From Echinococcus granulosus (Eukaryota > Platyhelminthes > Cestoda > Cyclophyllidea > Taeniidae), in the NCBI RefSeq assembly GCF_000524195.1, contig NW_020170429.1, positions 90,525 to 154,524 of the forward strand: 64,000 nucleotides of DNA, written 5' to 3'. This document shows, piece by piece, positions 12,523-25,964 of this stretch; within the stretch, counting starts at the first letter, position 1, and every line of letters begins with the position of its first letter. The translations under genes and the position numbers were made by a program. The notes below the pieces were generated by a model. The model was not told the origin of the DNA. It made no database searches and saw only the letters and a program-made list of their open reading frames with translations.

Positions 12523-15500
12523 CTGTGGATGAAAAAAGGCGATCTTCAACCAGACGTTAGATCCTTGGTATCTAAGGTGGCTAGCTGTAGAGAAAGTGGC
12601 CAGTTTCTACCAGTACATAAGAGACTACAGTGCGGCAGAGTGCGAGGATGGAGGAAACAATGCCATGAAAGCTAGATCACACTAATAAATTCAAGTGTCT
12701 AACCCCACCTTCAGGGGCAAAATAGCGCTTTGACAAAGCTTTAAACACAGTGAGCACAAGTCAGTATGCTTAGTCGAATTAAAAACTCTAAAAGTGATTT
12801 AAGCGAAAATTCCCGGTCCATATGGCTTTATTGTCTGAAGCGAATGGAGATAGTTTACTGCTTCCTGAACTACAACTTGTGATAAACAACTAATTATCAC
12901 CATGACCAGAATACGCGAGATGTATATCACAAAAAGATTTGAGGCACCGAACATTAAATCCGATAGATTATTAAAAGAAAAATTGAGTATAAGCAATTTG
13001 ACAGTGTGATAGATAGAAATGATGCATGTGCACATGCAAAATACCAAGCCTTAAGGAAGGCTGCAACGAAAGATAACTGAAGTATTTACGAACAAATAAC
13101 CCCACAAAGAAAATAACTGATTAAAACCTATCAGAAGAGAAAGCCACACAGAAAACAAAAGTAGAGTGTAAAATGAAATACAGTAGTTGCTCACCCAACA
13201 CACGGAAGGCAAGGCGGTATATAAGCGGCCGATTCGGAACAACGCCAAATACACATACATGCAAAACAATTAGGTAAAACTTGACTGAGGCCAAACAAGT
13301 ACGGAGTCACTTTTTATCTATTTACCTAAGTTTTTTTGTTGTAAGTAATTAAGGGTTCGACGCAACCGCTTATTGTGAGTGCTTTCTGTGACGGCTTGCA
13401 ATTATTTGTGGATTACGAAAAAGTACACTAAATGGGCAAGCTTCACCCTATCTTACTTTACTAATTAATTTTTTCTTATCTTTATTTTTTAAGCATACTC
13501 ATGATTATATTAAACAAAAACCTTTCGCTGGCATAAACCATTTGCACGAACCTCTTCAAGACCGTGATAAAACAGAAGAGTCGGATATGTAGCATGATCC
13601 ATGATTTACCTCATCTCTCTTAAGCCTCATGGCCTTAAAGCAACAAAAATGGTCGAAATTGAACATAATTGTTGCCTAGAGTCAATGGGTGGAAGATAGT
13701 TTTGGGGATACCTAGACAGGGAACCCTTCTGTGATTTCGGAGATGCTGACCGCGCCTCAGTTACGACCTTCAATTTGACTACTCGCTTTCTCTACAAAAG
13801 GTATATATATATGCTGCATTGCAAAACTGCAGGTTAAGTAGTTTCAAAGAACTGACGTTTAAATGCACGTAAAAACAAACACCATATCAAAATCATATCA
13901 GTTCCTTAAAGTTAAGAAACAACCAATCACCCGTCACTTTTTGAACTAACAACACCACATTGGTTTAAAAGACATGCAAATTGGAGTTTGTACCCTAACC
14001 ACTACGTGATTCAGGCAGTCCTCAATTCGACGCAACTACTGCCCAAATCCTTCCAGTGATGCTCGCTCAGCACACAAAACCCAAAATAAAAAGGCGTTAA
14101 AATCGGCATATTTGCTGTCGAAAATCTCTGCATGAAACACAGCTCTCCCCTGCTGCGCTCTGAACCATGGCAATGCTCAGAATCAATTAAGTTACAAAGT
14201 CGATTAAAACAATTTTTGGCGGAAAATCCTAGTGGTGTTTCGTTCGGATCCGTCCTTCTAGAGCAATATTAGTCACATCGGAAACACCTTCTCTAATACT
14301 GTCATTTTACGAACTGTTTTGGAGACGTGCAATCATTTCATTGCTACCTTAATTATGAATTTCGAAATTCATCAGGGTCGTTTAGCGATTATGTGCGCAC
14401 TTCCAAAGGGATTTTAAGGTCTCTCATTAATCCGGAGCAGCGTTTCTTAAAACATTCATTTTTACACTATCAATCGCTTCAATAGCTTTTGAGTAATGGG
14501 TTTTACGTCCTAACGCGCATCGGGCAACTACTTGGAATCTTTTCGAATGCTGCGCAAATGATTTCAATTTATGGAAACTTCGGGACCCTTACGTTCTCTC
14601 ATTTTACTTTATTTGCCAAAAATAATGACTAATGATCAATAAACGCTGCCAACAGATGAGAAAGTTTAATTATTGTCAATCACACCGGACATCAACAAAA
14701 TTTTATTTGTAAAATAATACAATAAAAGCAAGACTCATACTCAAAGAATATACTTGAAATGCATTCGTGCTGGCGCGATACACTGATAGCTGTAAATTAG
14801 GAATCATGAAATATGCGGAAGGATGGAATAAGCCTGTCTACTAATTACCATTCTCTAGCTGCGTCACATATATGGGTCACCCCGATTCCTTAAATCTAGC
14901 TATCAATAAAAAAACCCCTTAAAACTCAAAATCTCCGAACTGTATAAGCGTGTCTGAGAACTAAATTTAGCGACAAAACGCTGGTTGCATTCTTTTTCAT
15001 AAATTCAAATATAGCAGATGTAAATCTTATTTTGAGAGTCAGATCTTAACGCAAATTGCACCCAGTACTTTCTGTTCATTTACAGCTCTTACCTTGGTAA
15101 AATACTAGAGTTTCTTCCTTCTCGGTCGTCACAAATATGCTACATGTACTTTTTTACAGTTTAGTGACAACTGGTTACACTGCGTCTCGTCAAAAACGAG
15201 GTAATTCAAGTACGCTGAAAACAATTAAGTAGTCATGGCATCCTCCTGGCCTGAGCATAACTAAATCGTTAGGTTTGGAGCTGTAAAAGTTTGTCAAAAT
15301 GGTAAACACCATGAGCTATGACGGTTGACTTACTTGTGATGATACAGTCGACTCGTGAATCGCACCAGTGATCACGCTTCTTGGAGCACACCATCATGCC
15401 AAGTGAGATATATCATGCAGATTGGATCTTACAGAAAAATTTGATAGCCCTGGATGGCAGCACAGGGCATACGAGATTTACATGCCACCAACCCGACACC

Positions 15501-16052
15501 TTTTTGTGATCAATCCCTTTATGCCGGTACTTATTCAAGGTGTTCCTTAAATTTATCTGGTTTAACGAAGAATTTTAAGGCCAGACTGGTGATTAATTAA
15601 GTCATTTTGGTATTTAGAGTAAGTTAGCTACCTATTCTTCCTTCCTTCAAACAGTTATAAAATTGGAAGCACGTGCTTGACTTGAGAACCTCTAATAAGG
15701 GATCCCATTAAACCACCCAAAGTGAGGGGAAATGAAGAGTCTCATTAAAGACTGCCAAAAGCGTAATAGCACTCCCCACAAATGGGAGTGTGTAGGATGA
15801 TGATCGTTAAATAAAATAACTAACCCATAAAAACTAATTCACCAAAAATACAGGCAAAAATGAGCTGAAAAGCTGTGTCTCAATCCTACTTAATTGGGTT
15901 GTCTGTCTCTACCCTGTTGAGGATCGGTTTCACTCAAAATCACTAACGCAATTCGTTCTCCAGCATCACCCATCCATTGTCACATCGTTTTTTTTTTCAA
16001 GAAAATTCCTGATTAAAATATTCAAGCCAAAAGCATCCGTTCCATTTTGCAG
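12523..16052. other. Long AT-rich non-coding stretch
   Basis: Lies between the divergent starts of dTMP kinase and the exons at 16053. No convincing gene. Minus-strand ORFs at 12799-13269 are hydrophobic, AT-driven and lack splice support. One short exon-like piece, 15348-15402 (+), reads NRTSDHASWSTPSCQ between GATACAG and CAA|GTGAGA, but its phase does not fit the next exon. It may hold further 5' exons of the plus-strand gene that ends at 18408. Confidence 0.45.
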
Positions 16053-18408
16053 TTGGAAGAAGAAATGCTACCGCGGCGGCGCCACGCGCAATAGTAGCTG
16101 CCGTAAAGGTCGTGGGTCACGCCAGTCCAGACGCCGTATACAAAGATGGCGGGCGCCAGTGGCAGTGCATGCATTGAGCACTATGAATGAGAGCTCAAAA
16201 CTGTCAGATGTATACTTGTATGGAAAACTTCGAGCACAGAGCGATGCGTTCAGCCACAAAAGGTATTTGTTTGAATGCTATCAACATTTAACCAAAAGGC
16301 GGTCGTACTTCCACATGTCGGCGAATCGACATAAACGACGAGTTCTTCTATGCGTACGATGAAAACCACACAAACATTTAAGCAAACTTGCAATTTGACA
16401 AAGCTAGCGCAGGCTGGATACCAAGATGAAGGAAGGGAATCACACTTTTTTGCGATGTTTTAGATCTATCAACAACGATTTCAACATCAAAAACGCTCAT
16501 CTTGAATCCAGCAGGTGCTAGTATAATCGAGAAATTGACAGTCAACTATTCGGTAAAAATAACGGCGACTTTTGTTCTTAAAGTGTTTTTTAAAGCCCTA
16601 AACCCAAAAGTTCCGATTTGGCTTGAACACTTGGGTTAAAATGACGTAAGATTAATGCGAACCGATGGAGAGACATGAAATGTTCCTCAATATCAAAAGG
16701 CAAGCGTTTGCAGAAATGTGCAAGAAATCCCTCACCTTTTTGCAATTCTCAGCCCTCTGAAACTAGCAGCTATTTCCACCCAAGCCCATATCGTAATGGT
16801 GAGAAAGAGATAATGTTCTCAGGGCATAACACAAACAATTACTTAGGGCTCTATTGCTTTCCCGTCGTTTCGGTTGAGTGAAGCGTTTTATTACTAGTAC
16901 CTACTCATATTTCATGTTGTTTGATTATTTTTTTCTGCAAATTGAACACTCCATTACTCACATCCAACTAATAGACACTATGACGTGTAGAAACACATGA
17001 GGTCGCCATCTACTCCAGCTTTTGCTACCATAATGACAATTAAATTCATGATTCAAGGTCTTGTGAGTATAGCGGTCACCAAGCGCGAATGTGGAGACCT
17101 TTTTCGTGTCACATGATGCGTCGCTCATGCCACCGACATCACTAATCCCAGACATTTCATTTGATCGTAATAAAATTCTTCCAAATTCACGGGGTTTTGG
17201 AGCCAACTCTAGAGCAACGTTGACAACTACCTGGGTCTTCCTATGATAAATTTCGGATGAGTACCAATTAGCAATAAACAGCAATTTGTGGGCAACAGTG
17301 TAATATACAGATGACGATCTGAGTGTCACACATACGCGACGCACGATGCCACGCGTCTTTTACAAATTTATGATAATTACATGAAAATATCGTGTTACAA
17401 TCAGATCGAATGGGTCTAAAGCAACAAACTTGTCCGAGAGTGGTCACATTTCCTTAGGTTTTTGAGCAGCAGCTGAACTAGTCCGTTGGATAGTGCAATT
17501 GTTGGCTATATACAAGGACAATGAAACACTGCCGTGTTGACCAATGTTTCCCCAAAGCTTCGGAATTTTAAGCCTATTTAAAAGAATTTTATTCTCTGGA
17601 AGTTGGAAGAGGTTTTTGCGCATATTGCATTTGTGCGGTCCGTTTTTGATTGGCCAAAGTCAGGGTCATCCTGTCCCGTATTTCAATAAGTGAGTAAAGA
17701 CTCAATTTTATAATTTTAAGTAGTAAATAAGTAAAATTTGTTGTGCTAGGTATTGTTTAGGGGAAATACCACCAAAATGGGGTCACTCTAGACACAACCA
17801 TTTTAGCAATATTATCTCTCATCCACTAAAACATCTACTTGACAACATTCGGATGCATTTTTTAAAGACACCGCGTGAATATTCCCTACTTTAATCACGT
17901 ATTTTACTCAAAAGGCTTTTAAAAAAGGCAACGGAGGATCCGCAGGGAATTAAGTAATGAGTAGAACTAAAAGTAGGCTCATTATTAGCAGGAAAATTAC
18001 GTTGAGAAAAGAATGAAAAACTCAACCTTGTGCCCTTATCTGGTGCAGCCTAAAACCCCCGTCAGCATACTACCTGTGCTAACATCCCAATTTTATCCCA
18101 GATCTTGTTTCAAAATTTGTTTCTACCAGAGAATTAAAACAGCTCCCCTCTTCCGTTTCGTTTCTAGTTTAGTTTGCAGTCTACTTAAGATATTCCTAGG
18201 GTAGGATACAAAAACGAGGTTTGTCTAAATGCGCGTTTAGCCTTGTGGGCTATTCACTTTCCGCAGGTTCCACCACCATCCTGTTGATATTAACACTCAT
18301 CTATACCTACGGTCTCCAAGCCCTGGCAGTAAACCCTCTTCCCGAGCGGTTGGTAGGCCTTACCCCGAATCAGAAGGCTACGATGAATCCGATTTCATAG
18401 CGTTGTGA
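16053..18408 (+). CDS. Last two exons of an unknown protein with a basic segment and a Ser/Pro/acidic C-tail
   Basis: Exon 16053-16262 (acceptor TCCATTTTGCAG, donor AAAAG|GTATTT) and exon 18267-18408 (acceptor TTTCCGCAG, stop TGA) join in phase through codon AGG. The first starts WKKKCYRGGATRNSSC, followed by a very basic run (KGRGSRQSRRRIQRW), then SDVYLYGKLRAQSDAF. The second reads HHHPVDINTHLYLRSPSP and ends GYDESDFIAL. A Trp/Lys-rich start, basic run and phosphorylatable tail ending in hydrophobic residues would suit the cytoplasmic end of a membrane receptor with a PDZ-type ligand, but no membrane segment is visible in this part, so this is inference. Upstream exons were not found with certainty; the family is not recognised. 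Confidence 0.6.
16962..17240 (-). CDS. Candidate single exon, antisense, inside the intron of the plus-strand gene
   Basis: On the minus strand a 92-codon open frame lies between acceptor TTTATCATAG and donor GGAT|GTGAGT. It reads VALELAPKPREFGRILL and later MSGISDVGGMSDAS, with balanced composition. The surrounding ORF is 128 residues, long for this AT-rich DNA. Neighbouring exons were not found, so it may belong to a nested gene or be a chance ORF. It does not overlap the exons of the plus-strand gene. Confidence 0.35.
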
Positions 18409-19891
18409 AGTACAGAAGCGATCATGATTAATGAAAACACTGGTCATAGAATGACATACCAAAATTAAGAAGCCGAGTATTTATTTAGTAGAAAACAAGG
18501 CTACGCACGTGTCTATACGATTTTTTCGTCTAGGGTCCGGATAAGAATAATTTAAAATGTGGCGAAACTATGTGGTCGGGTGGATTAGAGGGTACATATA
18601 GCGAGGCGGGAACGTTAGAGTAAATCAAAGCCAGAGGGAAAGGCTTGCTATGGCGCGTTAAAAAGCAATGTTAAAAAGTGCGTATTAAAGCATAGTTTAG
18701 TTACTTTTTTATGACCCTTCTATTGCGAAAGTCTCTATAACTAGAACGGGAAAGGAAGAATATGTGCATTAATAGGGAAAGTTGACGATGATTAGTTTTG
18801 GCTATTTTACTCATCTTAGGCAGGTGTTCTGTGGTACAGCTATTGTTTTTGCAACGTGCGAGTTTTTGCGTCTGCCCAGTTCGCTCACCATCTTAATGCC
18901 AAGGTGTCTTGACTATACACAACACGTCTCATCTACATTATCTAATGAGAAATTATACTAGGCCTTGGATGGTCACCCAGGGCCCTACAATACCTTAAGA
19001 TAGAGTATTTAAATTAACTGAAATCATCAACTACTTTTATTCATTGAGCATTTATGAGCGTTTGATAAAACATACGCACAAATTTACTCCTGAATAAACT
19101 GAAACTTACACCACAAACTGCACTATAAACGAATTCCAAAAATTGCGAACTAAGTTACGTCAATATCATAAAATCTCAAATCAGATATTTTTGGGTGAAA
19201 GGGAAACTTTGGAAGAACTGGTGTTACAGTATTACTTAAAAAGACGCGATTGCAACCGACTTTTACAAAGTGAGAGAAGCGGAGCTACCGTAATGGAAAC
19301 GAGCTTGTTGATACCAGTTACTTTGAAATAGGATCAGAAAAATTTTACAATGAAAGCAAGAAGTGTTCCATGCCCAATTGTCAAAAACACACACAGTAAA
19401 CATTGGTTCTTCAACCTTACAGAAACCTATCAGCGACTGCTTTGAATATGAGCATTTTGTGGCAGTGCTGGTAAACAATTGTTCGCAGTTAAAATTACAA
19501 TTAGAATGGTAAAAAGACTACTTTATGTTAGTCACAGCTTTGGATATGCCACAGAACAGCGTTACGTATTAATGTGCGGACAGGATCGTGATGCGACCCA
19601 TTACTAGCCTAAACGTCAATTTATTAGGGCGAAGTAAGGATAGTAGAGTAGAGCAGTAATCGCACTAACATATCAATCAACGAGGAAAAAAGGAGGGTAG
19701 GTGTTAAGTACTTCTCTTTAACGCCGGAAAGGACATGGGCAGATTGGTATACTAGGTGTCAATCAGCGAATAAAAAGAACGATAGCACGACTGTGTGGTA
19801 GATATACATATATTTTGAACTTGCCATTTAATACATATGAACAACTGATCCATAAATAGAACTCAAGTAAGTTTTTAATAACAATTTGTGA
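18409..19891. other. Non-coding stretch between convergent genes
   Basis: Lies between the 3' ends of the plus-strand gene ending at 18408 and the minus-strand gene ending at 19892. AT-rich, small ORFs of poor composition, no repeat or RNA recognised. A further 3' exon of the minus gene could be here, because its last exon contains a perfect donor-like AAAA|GTGAGT just before the stop. Confidence 0.5.
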
Positions 19892-21132
19892 TCACAGAAA
19901 CTCACTTTTAATATAGGTAGGTTGGCGCGGATCCTTTTCGACTTTCCGTTTCTGCTCTAAGCCGGGGTTGTGTCTGCAAAAAATAATGAATGCTAGTTAC
20001 TGACTCGTCAAAGGGAGTGGAAAACTTCGTAAATAGATGAAATAAGCAAAAGGATGAGGGCAGTATGAAAAATTACCGGAAGAAGCTGTCCCCGCAACAG
20101 CGACAATTGCAAAGGACAACCACCCGAACATCAGTGTCATCTAGATTGCACATCTTTCACGCAGTATTCAACAGAAAATGATTGGGTAAAACATCCACTA
20201 ATTTTTTAATTATGAAACCGAAATTGGCGAAATCGTTAAATTTAGAAATGACTGCTGGAATGCAGAATCCGAAATTGATTTTCTTTGCGCTATCTCGCGT
20301 TACATTTTGCATTATCAAGCATGTAAAAATAACCGCTGAATTTCGAAAAAACGGAGAGAAGTAACAGCCGCATTTTATATTATATTCAAAGGAGCCTTTA
20401 GACACAAAAAGGTACAAGAAATATTAGACGGTCCTGTGACGATAAGGAAATTCTGGTGGGGCTGATAAACAGTCTCGAGTCAGAAAACACTTCCCCTCCC
20501 TACTATTTTGACCTCGAAATTTGGGTGGAAAAATGCGTAACTTACACATATATAACTTTGTCCTTCCCATTCGCATGCATCTTCGTCTCCATCTGTTGGA
20601 TTATATTACTCAATTTCAATGCTACTGCCTCCTCTTTTGTCGAAAGGTCCGAGTCGAAATTATAACTGCTCACATCGTCACAACTTCTACCACTGTCATA
20701 ACTCCTCATCCTTGTAGTCGGAGCGAGTGAAATCGGAGCCTCTAGATGATTCCTTGAACGCGGCGCCAAAGTTCCACTTCGTGACCTATACTCAGGTATC
20801 GGATAGTTCGGTTTCAAAGGCGTGAAATTTCGCTGTAGACGCACGAGTTCGGTGCATACAGGAGGATCGACTTTGAGCGGATAGACACTGCCATTGGTGA
20901 GGAGGAAATCGAGCCCCTTTTTATGCGTCTTGTGGGAGTATTTAGAGGATTCGTCCTGAGGGACTAGTTTGTAGTTTGAGGCGGTTGATGCTTTGACTGA
21001 TTGAGCTGATGAGTGGCGTTGCCGGCTGCGATGTCGGTGGCCTTTTGAATGTCGACGCTTTTGTGGATGTCGATGCCTTTGTGAATGTCGCTCTTCGTGA
21101 ACAAATAGCACGTAATCTTGGGGTTTGGGCAT
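19892..21132 (-). CDS. His/Arg/Ser-rich protein with a C-terminal Cys cluster, three exons
   Basis: Exons 20548-21132, 20077-20153 and 19892-19973 join in phase (0, then codon CGA) and give 247 residues. The first exon ends at TAT|GTGTAAGT; the second begins after GTGAAAG; the third begins after ATTTTTTGCAG. The N-terminal part is strongly basic and His-rich (HSQRHRHPQKRRHSKGHRHR), followed by a polar stretch with a Pro-containing centre and an acidic/Ser patch (SSYNFDSDLSTKEEA). The middle exon carries LCNCRCCGDSFFR, a tight Cys cluster, and the end is HNPGLEQKRKVEKDPRQP. The start is ATG 21132, 15 nt after acceptor CTTTCTTGCTAAG, so a spliced 5' end is likely. The family is unknown. A general likeness to the Ser/Arg-rich tails of the 31-58 kb genes is only compositional. 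Exon 3 may instead splice on at GTGAGT. Confidence 0.6.
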
Positions 21133-21147
21133 TTGGGGGAGGGGATC

Positions 21148-24100
21148 CTTAGCAAGAAAGAAGCCTCACCTCAAAGTGTTTAAATGATGCTAACTGCTGA
21201 TGGCGGCATTATTGTGCTGTGCTCGTGTGTGCGTACGTACGACGGAACGAGCAGTGAAGTAGCCAATCAGGAACATTGGATTTCGCTGTTAGACTGTGAC
21301 ATCTATCAAAAAGACGTCTGACGCCGTGTATCACGGGTTTGTCTAGGCGAATGTAGTCGTCTTTGAAGGATCAGCGTATGCGAAAATGAAAGAGATGCAA
21401 AATAAGCCATAATAATGACATGTGGAATTTCGACTTAAAACTGGAAAATACTAAGTTACTTCAAACTAGTGACGCTAGGCAATGAAAATTAATGCCTACT
21501 TTAGTACGCATCATGTGAGTCGTACGTCATGAAGTTTACTTCCTACGAGTGACAGAAGAGAGGTTACTTTAGCAAAACGCAGGTATAGGTCCGAAGGTTG
21601 AGGAGAAACAGTTTTCTCTCCATGCCTTGTGACGTGCACAATAAGGGAAATCCTGAAGTGGAATTTGGAGACCTAGCGAAATATACATTCCACGGTCATC
21701 TGCAGCGAATGACGAGGCGTAGACGGGGTGATGCAAGAAGGATTCAAACCATCGGTTGGCAGTAGATGAAATGAGGAAATGAGATTATTGCCACTCCTAC
21801 TTCAAATAAGGAGTCCACACAGAACGCATTCATGTGTCCCCAACAATGAATTAAAAATTTGTCAAAGATCCTCGTGAGCACTAGTAAAAGGCTCGTGTGC
21901 GTGACCTTAAAGATGTCATTAACTCAAGGTTATCTTATTCAAAGAATCACCTGAAAGCGCATGTAAACAATGACACTAGGGTTGTATTAAATAGTCGCAT
22001 GAAAAGTTGAATTCAGTGGCTTAACTCAGCTGACTGTGTATGTTTACCATTTTGTAAAAACGTCAGCTATTTGTTCGTATCAAGTAAAATATATGGTCCT
22101 AAATCCAGATTTTGAAGAAAAGATAATTGAGCAGTTGCAGAGGTCCCAAGTATACACCGTAAATTGTTAATGAGGCCTAAGCACTCGCATCATTTTATAG
22201 TATTCAAGAAAGTGCAATGGCTTCCAAAGGTACTGAGGACGAAATCATATCTTCAAGTGATGATATGAACTAAAAAAAGCTGGTAAACCCTGTGGTAACC
22301 ATTTCTTAGCGGAAAGTTGGTATTATCCTTTTGATTTGACTGGATCCAATGAATAAAATCGGATTTGGCGAAGGTATGCGTGTGACTGTTTGGCAGGACT
22401 CCTTGCTGTTGTTGGCGCTGACGAGATCTTGATAGATGTGACTCAATCCCACATTATGACGAAGTAAAGCCTACTTTTGGATACCACAATAGCTTAAAGG
22501 TGTGACGTGTGGCAGAACCCAGAAACGGTGTTGCGACACCAGGTTTACACTTAAATTAACAGGGGAGGGGGAAAGTCGTGGTGGGAGCTAGGCAAATGTG
22601 TCCCACCAGTATGCTATGTACTAAAAAATGTGGAAAATGTCCCCCATGATCATCACTTTGTTCCTTTCTCCTTTCACGGGCGTCATAAAGCCATGCAGCC
22701 TCTTTCGCATAGTCGACTCACCAACTTTGGATGGGGCATGACCCTTGTGTTGCAAGGTTGGACGAAAGGAACAAATCTTTTTTTTACAATTTCGACACCC
22801 AAGTGTTAAGTGATATTTTGAGTAAGCAAAAGTGCAGAACTTAGTTTTTGAAAATTAACAAATAAGGGAATTAGTGGGTGAATTTGTACTTAATTAAGGG
22901 TCGAATTTTCAGCTTCAGCTTCAACTTTGAGTTATTCTCGGCGGGCTATTGCGCCAAACACTGCATCTGTAACAACAGGACATTCACTACATCCTTACAC
23001 CTGAATAAGCAGGATCTTGAGGCTCTACTTTCTTTTTGGGACATATAACCTTCCTGCTAGGCCTCTAAGGCTTTCCCCTCCTCTCACCTTTCCCTCTTGT
23101 TGACGAGTGCACAACTGGCGGTGGCACATAGCAATGGTAAAATCAGCTTAAATGGCCAGTTTGTATTCGGAAATGCACCGGACTTGCCAAAATACCTACC
23201 CACCTTATTTTGTGCTGGAAAGAGTGGCAAACATCACATTGTTTCCTCTTTAAAGGAGTACAGTCACATGAAGAGGCAAATTTTCAAGGTTTAATCATCA
23301 CGCACATTCATTTTAAAAAGTAACTAATGTCTTTCCTTTCTACCTGCGCTTTGAAACCGATATGAAAATTCTCCGATAGAGAAGCTAATGAACCACTTCC
23401 ACAGGCTGATGAGAGGGGCCAAGACTTTTCGCCACGGTTTAGACATACGAAGATGCTAGTTTGAAGTGGACATAACTGTCTTCGTAAAAATGCCTCGAAA
23501 TTCTTTCTCCAATAGCCAAAACAAACATTTAATTGTTTGCATTACTATCATTCGCTGCATAGAGCTGCACTTTTTCCTTCCACAAAAAGCTAAAGAGATC
23601 TTTTACTATTTCGAAAAATGAAGAAGACGCCTACCTTAGAGACCGTGAGCAAAACTTGACGAGAAGAGATCGAAATACATACGAGGAATTTGATGCTGAG
23701 GGAAGGAAACGGTCAACGCTTTCTTTGGCGTGTTGCCTCTACCACGGTCCCTCTTTAAGAGCATCTCAATCAAACCACTTTTTGCCCTCATTTTTTATTT
23801 TTACTTCATTTATTTAATAATAAACAAGGAGATTTCGTTTTTCTGCTACTTTCAAAAGGATGAGTTCAAACCCTTCTAAGTAGAGAACACATTAAAGAGT
23901 TAGGTCACCTGAACTACAAATTTAAAAAAGGGTTCGAAAAATATCGGTTAGTCTCTAAAGAGAAAGCAAATTACTTAAACTTAACTAATGTTTGAGTTGT
24001 TTGGCCTGCGGTACCAGTCACGGAGCCGCATCTACTGTTGAGATGCCCTCCCGGGGATCGATATACGGCATTGACCCGCATGTGCGTTTCGCCGTGACCA

Positions 24101-24790
24101 AGGCTGTTCTTCAACCTGCGGACCCGAGCGAAGGGCGACCGCAAGTAGAAGTGGCATTGGCAGTCCACTTAATTGACTGTCCACCATGCCCCTCAACAAC
24201 GTAGTTGAAAGTGCCGACTTCTCTTCTTTTTCGTGCTCCGTTAAGGTGCAATGGCTGTTATACTTTAAGTGTTTTGGTCTCGTAAGCACCTAAGGTTCCG
24301 CATTTGTACTTCCGCTAGGCGGAATACCCACAGAGCCTTGCCAGTAACCCCCAGTCCCTAGTATCGTGCATTCTTTCACCTTTGGGAGTACTTGAGGCGC
24401 TACACGGCTACTATATCCACCAAATGTTATGAACCCTCTCGTTAGCTAGGTAAAGCAACTACAAATTTATCTCAAGATTGTCAAAAATCTAAAAATGCGC
24501 ATAAAATTATAGGAGATAAATTTATAAATTACACAAAGGCATTATAAAATAGAATCATACAAGGAAATTTTGCAAAGTGCCGGCTTAACAAACAAAAGTA
24601 TTTTAATCATTTTTTAAAAAACGGTATCATATTCAATCTGTCTGAGAATTTTGCCGTAGGAGGTCTGAAGTCGCAAACACTCGCCCTCACGTCTACAACT
24701 TGTGTGATTTAATTTGCGGGTTTTAGACTTCAAAAGGAGTGGAAGACCAGTCCTCAACTTTTCACACAAAATTATGTGTGCTTAATTTTT
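21148..24790. other. Mostly non-coding stretch with weak ORFs
   Basis: No gene can be supported. A plus-strand ORF at 23097-23294 has fair composition (SLNGQFVFGNAPDLPKYL) but no matched splice sites or neighbours. A locally GC-rich island at 24000-24420 has several open frames on both strands (65-85 residues) whose protein texture is Arg/Pro-rich and not recognisable. It may be repeat-derived. Confidence 0.35.
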
Positions 24791-24972
24791 TCACTTCTTT
24801 GCCATCTCGTCCTCTACCTCCTCAAACAGCTTGGATATCAAATCACGTCCCCTTTCTCCTTCTCTCACGCACACATCGGATCCCGTTTCAGATGCGGGAA
24901 ATCCAAAGATGGCGAAATCTTTCTCACCCGGAGGTCGTGAGAAACCGGGACTACCTCCTGCCTGCTTGCCGA
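24791..24972 (-). CDS. Candidate terminal exon of an unknown minus-strand gene
   Basis: After GTATGTCCCAG the minus strand stays open for 60 codons and stops after VEDEMAKK. It contains SPGFSRPPGEKDFAIFGFP and an acidic end (LISKLFEEVEDEM). Composition is typical of coding sequence; the upstream exon was not located and GTATGT just before it could itself be a donor. The family is unknown. Confidence 0.3.
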
Positions 24973-25964
24973 CTGGGACATACCTCACAACTCAAAAAAA
25001 GCCATCTTTTAGTTTATATTATATAAAGTCGAAGAATAAATACACATAGGACTGTGTAAGTTCACCGTATTGCGTAAGGACAGGAAAGCCGAAATTGTAT
25101 GTACTAATGAATAAAAGGCTGCAGTATGGATAACCATCTAAGCAAAGGCTTCAAAATAACCAGATGCAGTAGGCCTTTCTTGGTGCCAAATACTGCTGAC
25201 AGGTTTGGTGACAGCTCTGCCGACACTACAAACATTCTCAGAGAGAGGGGTAATAGGATTATCGTATACGCCGCATTTGAAGGAGGATTTACGAAAGTTA
25301 GTGAGGCCATTCTTGAGCCATTTAAAGGATCTCGGTATTGTAAATTGCTGGGTATAATCGAAAAGTGCAGCGGCATGGCATAGATCTGCGGAACGATATC
25401 AGGACCTCAAATTGGTATCCTTAACCTCGACGAATAATGGAAGGAGTAAATCGGGTCGGAATGCAATGAACGGTAGCGAAATCGACGAAAGCTGCGGGCG
25501 TTGACTTCTAAGACTCTGCAGCTACACACCTCAGCCTACTAATACAGCACGGTTTGGCACAGTTCCTGCTGTTCTGCTTTCAACTAGTTTCCGCATATTT
25601 TGGGCCCATCTCCGGTAAACGCCGGTCAGACCCGATTGGTGCGATTCGAGATTGTCTGCTTAACTAATCAAGTGTACCTCGGTTCTAAAGCCATAGAAGG
25701 GTACAACGCACCATTGTATTGCATATACTATGTTTCGTAGTAATTTTGCCTATTTTGTGAGATGTTTTCACTCAATAATCTAATATCCTGGACGGTGATT
25801 CTTTCTGGATATTTCAACCGCGAATAATAGATGACTTTCAGATCTTGCGCTGCAGCGATGGTTTTCCTGACACATAATCCAAATTTGTTCTACATTGGCT
25901 AACATTACCAAAAATTAATTAGCCATTGGTTTTTACCATTCAAACTTACTTCCTTTATTTGCAG
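24973..25964. other. Unresolved stretch with an ORF open on both strands
   Basis: At 25104-25383 both strands stay open for 85-90 residues over the same bases. The minus frame is hydrophobic and the plus frame polar. I cannot decide which, if either, is coding; a repeat-derived fragment is the likeliest explanation. The rest shows nothing. Confidence 0.3.

Noticed and set aside
16068..16259. Minus ORF of 63 residues.
   Set aside because: Antisense of a plus exon that joins exactly in phase with 18267.
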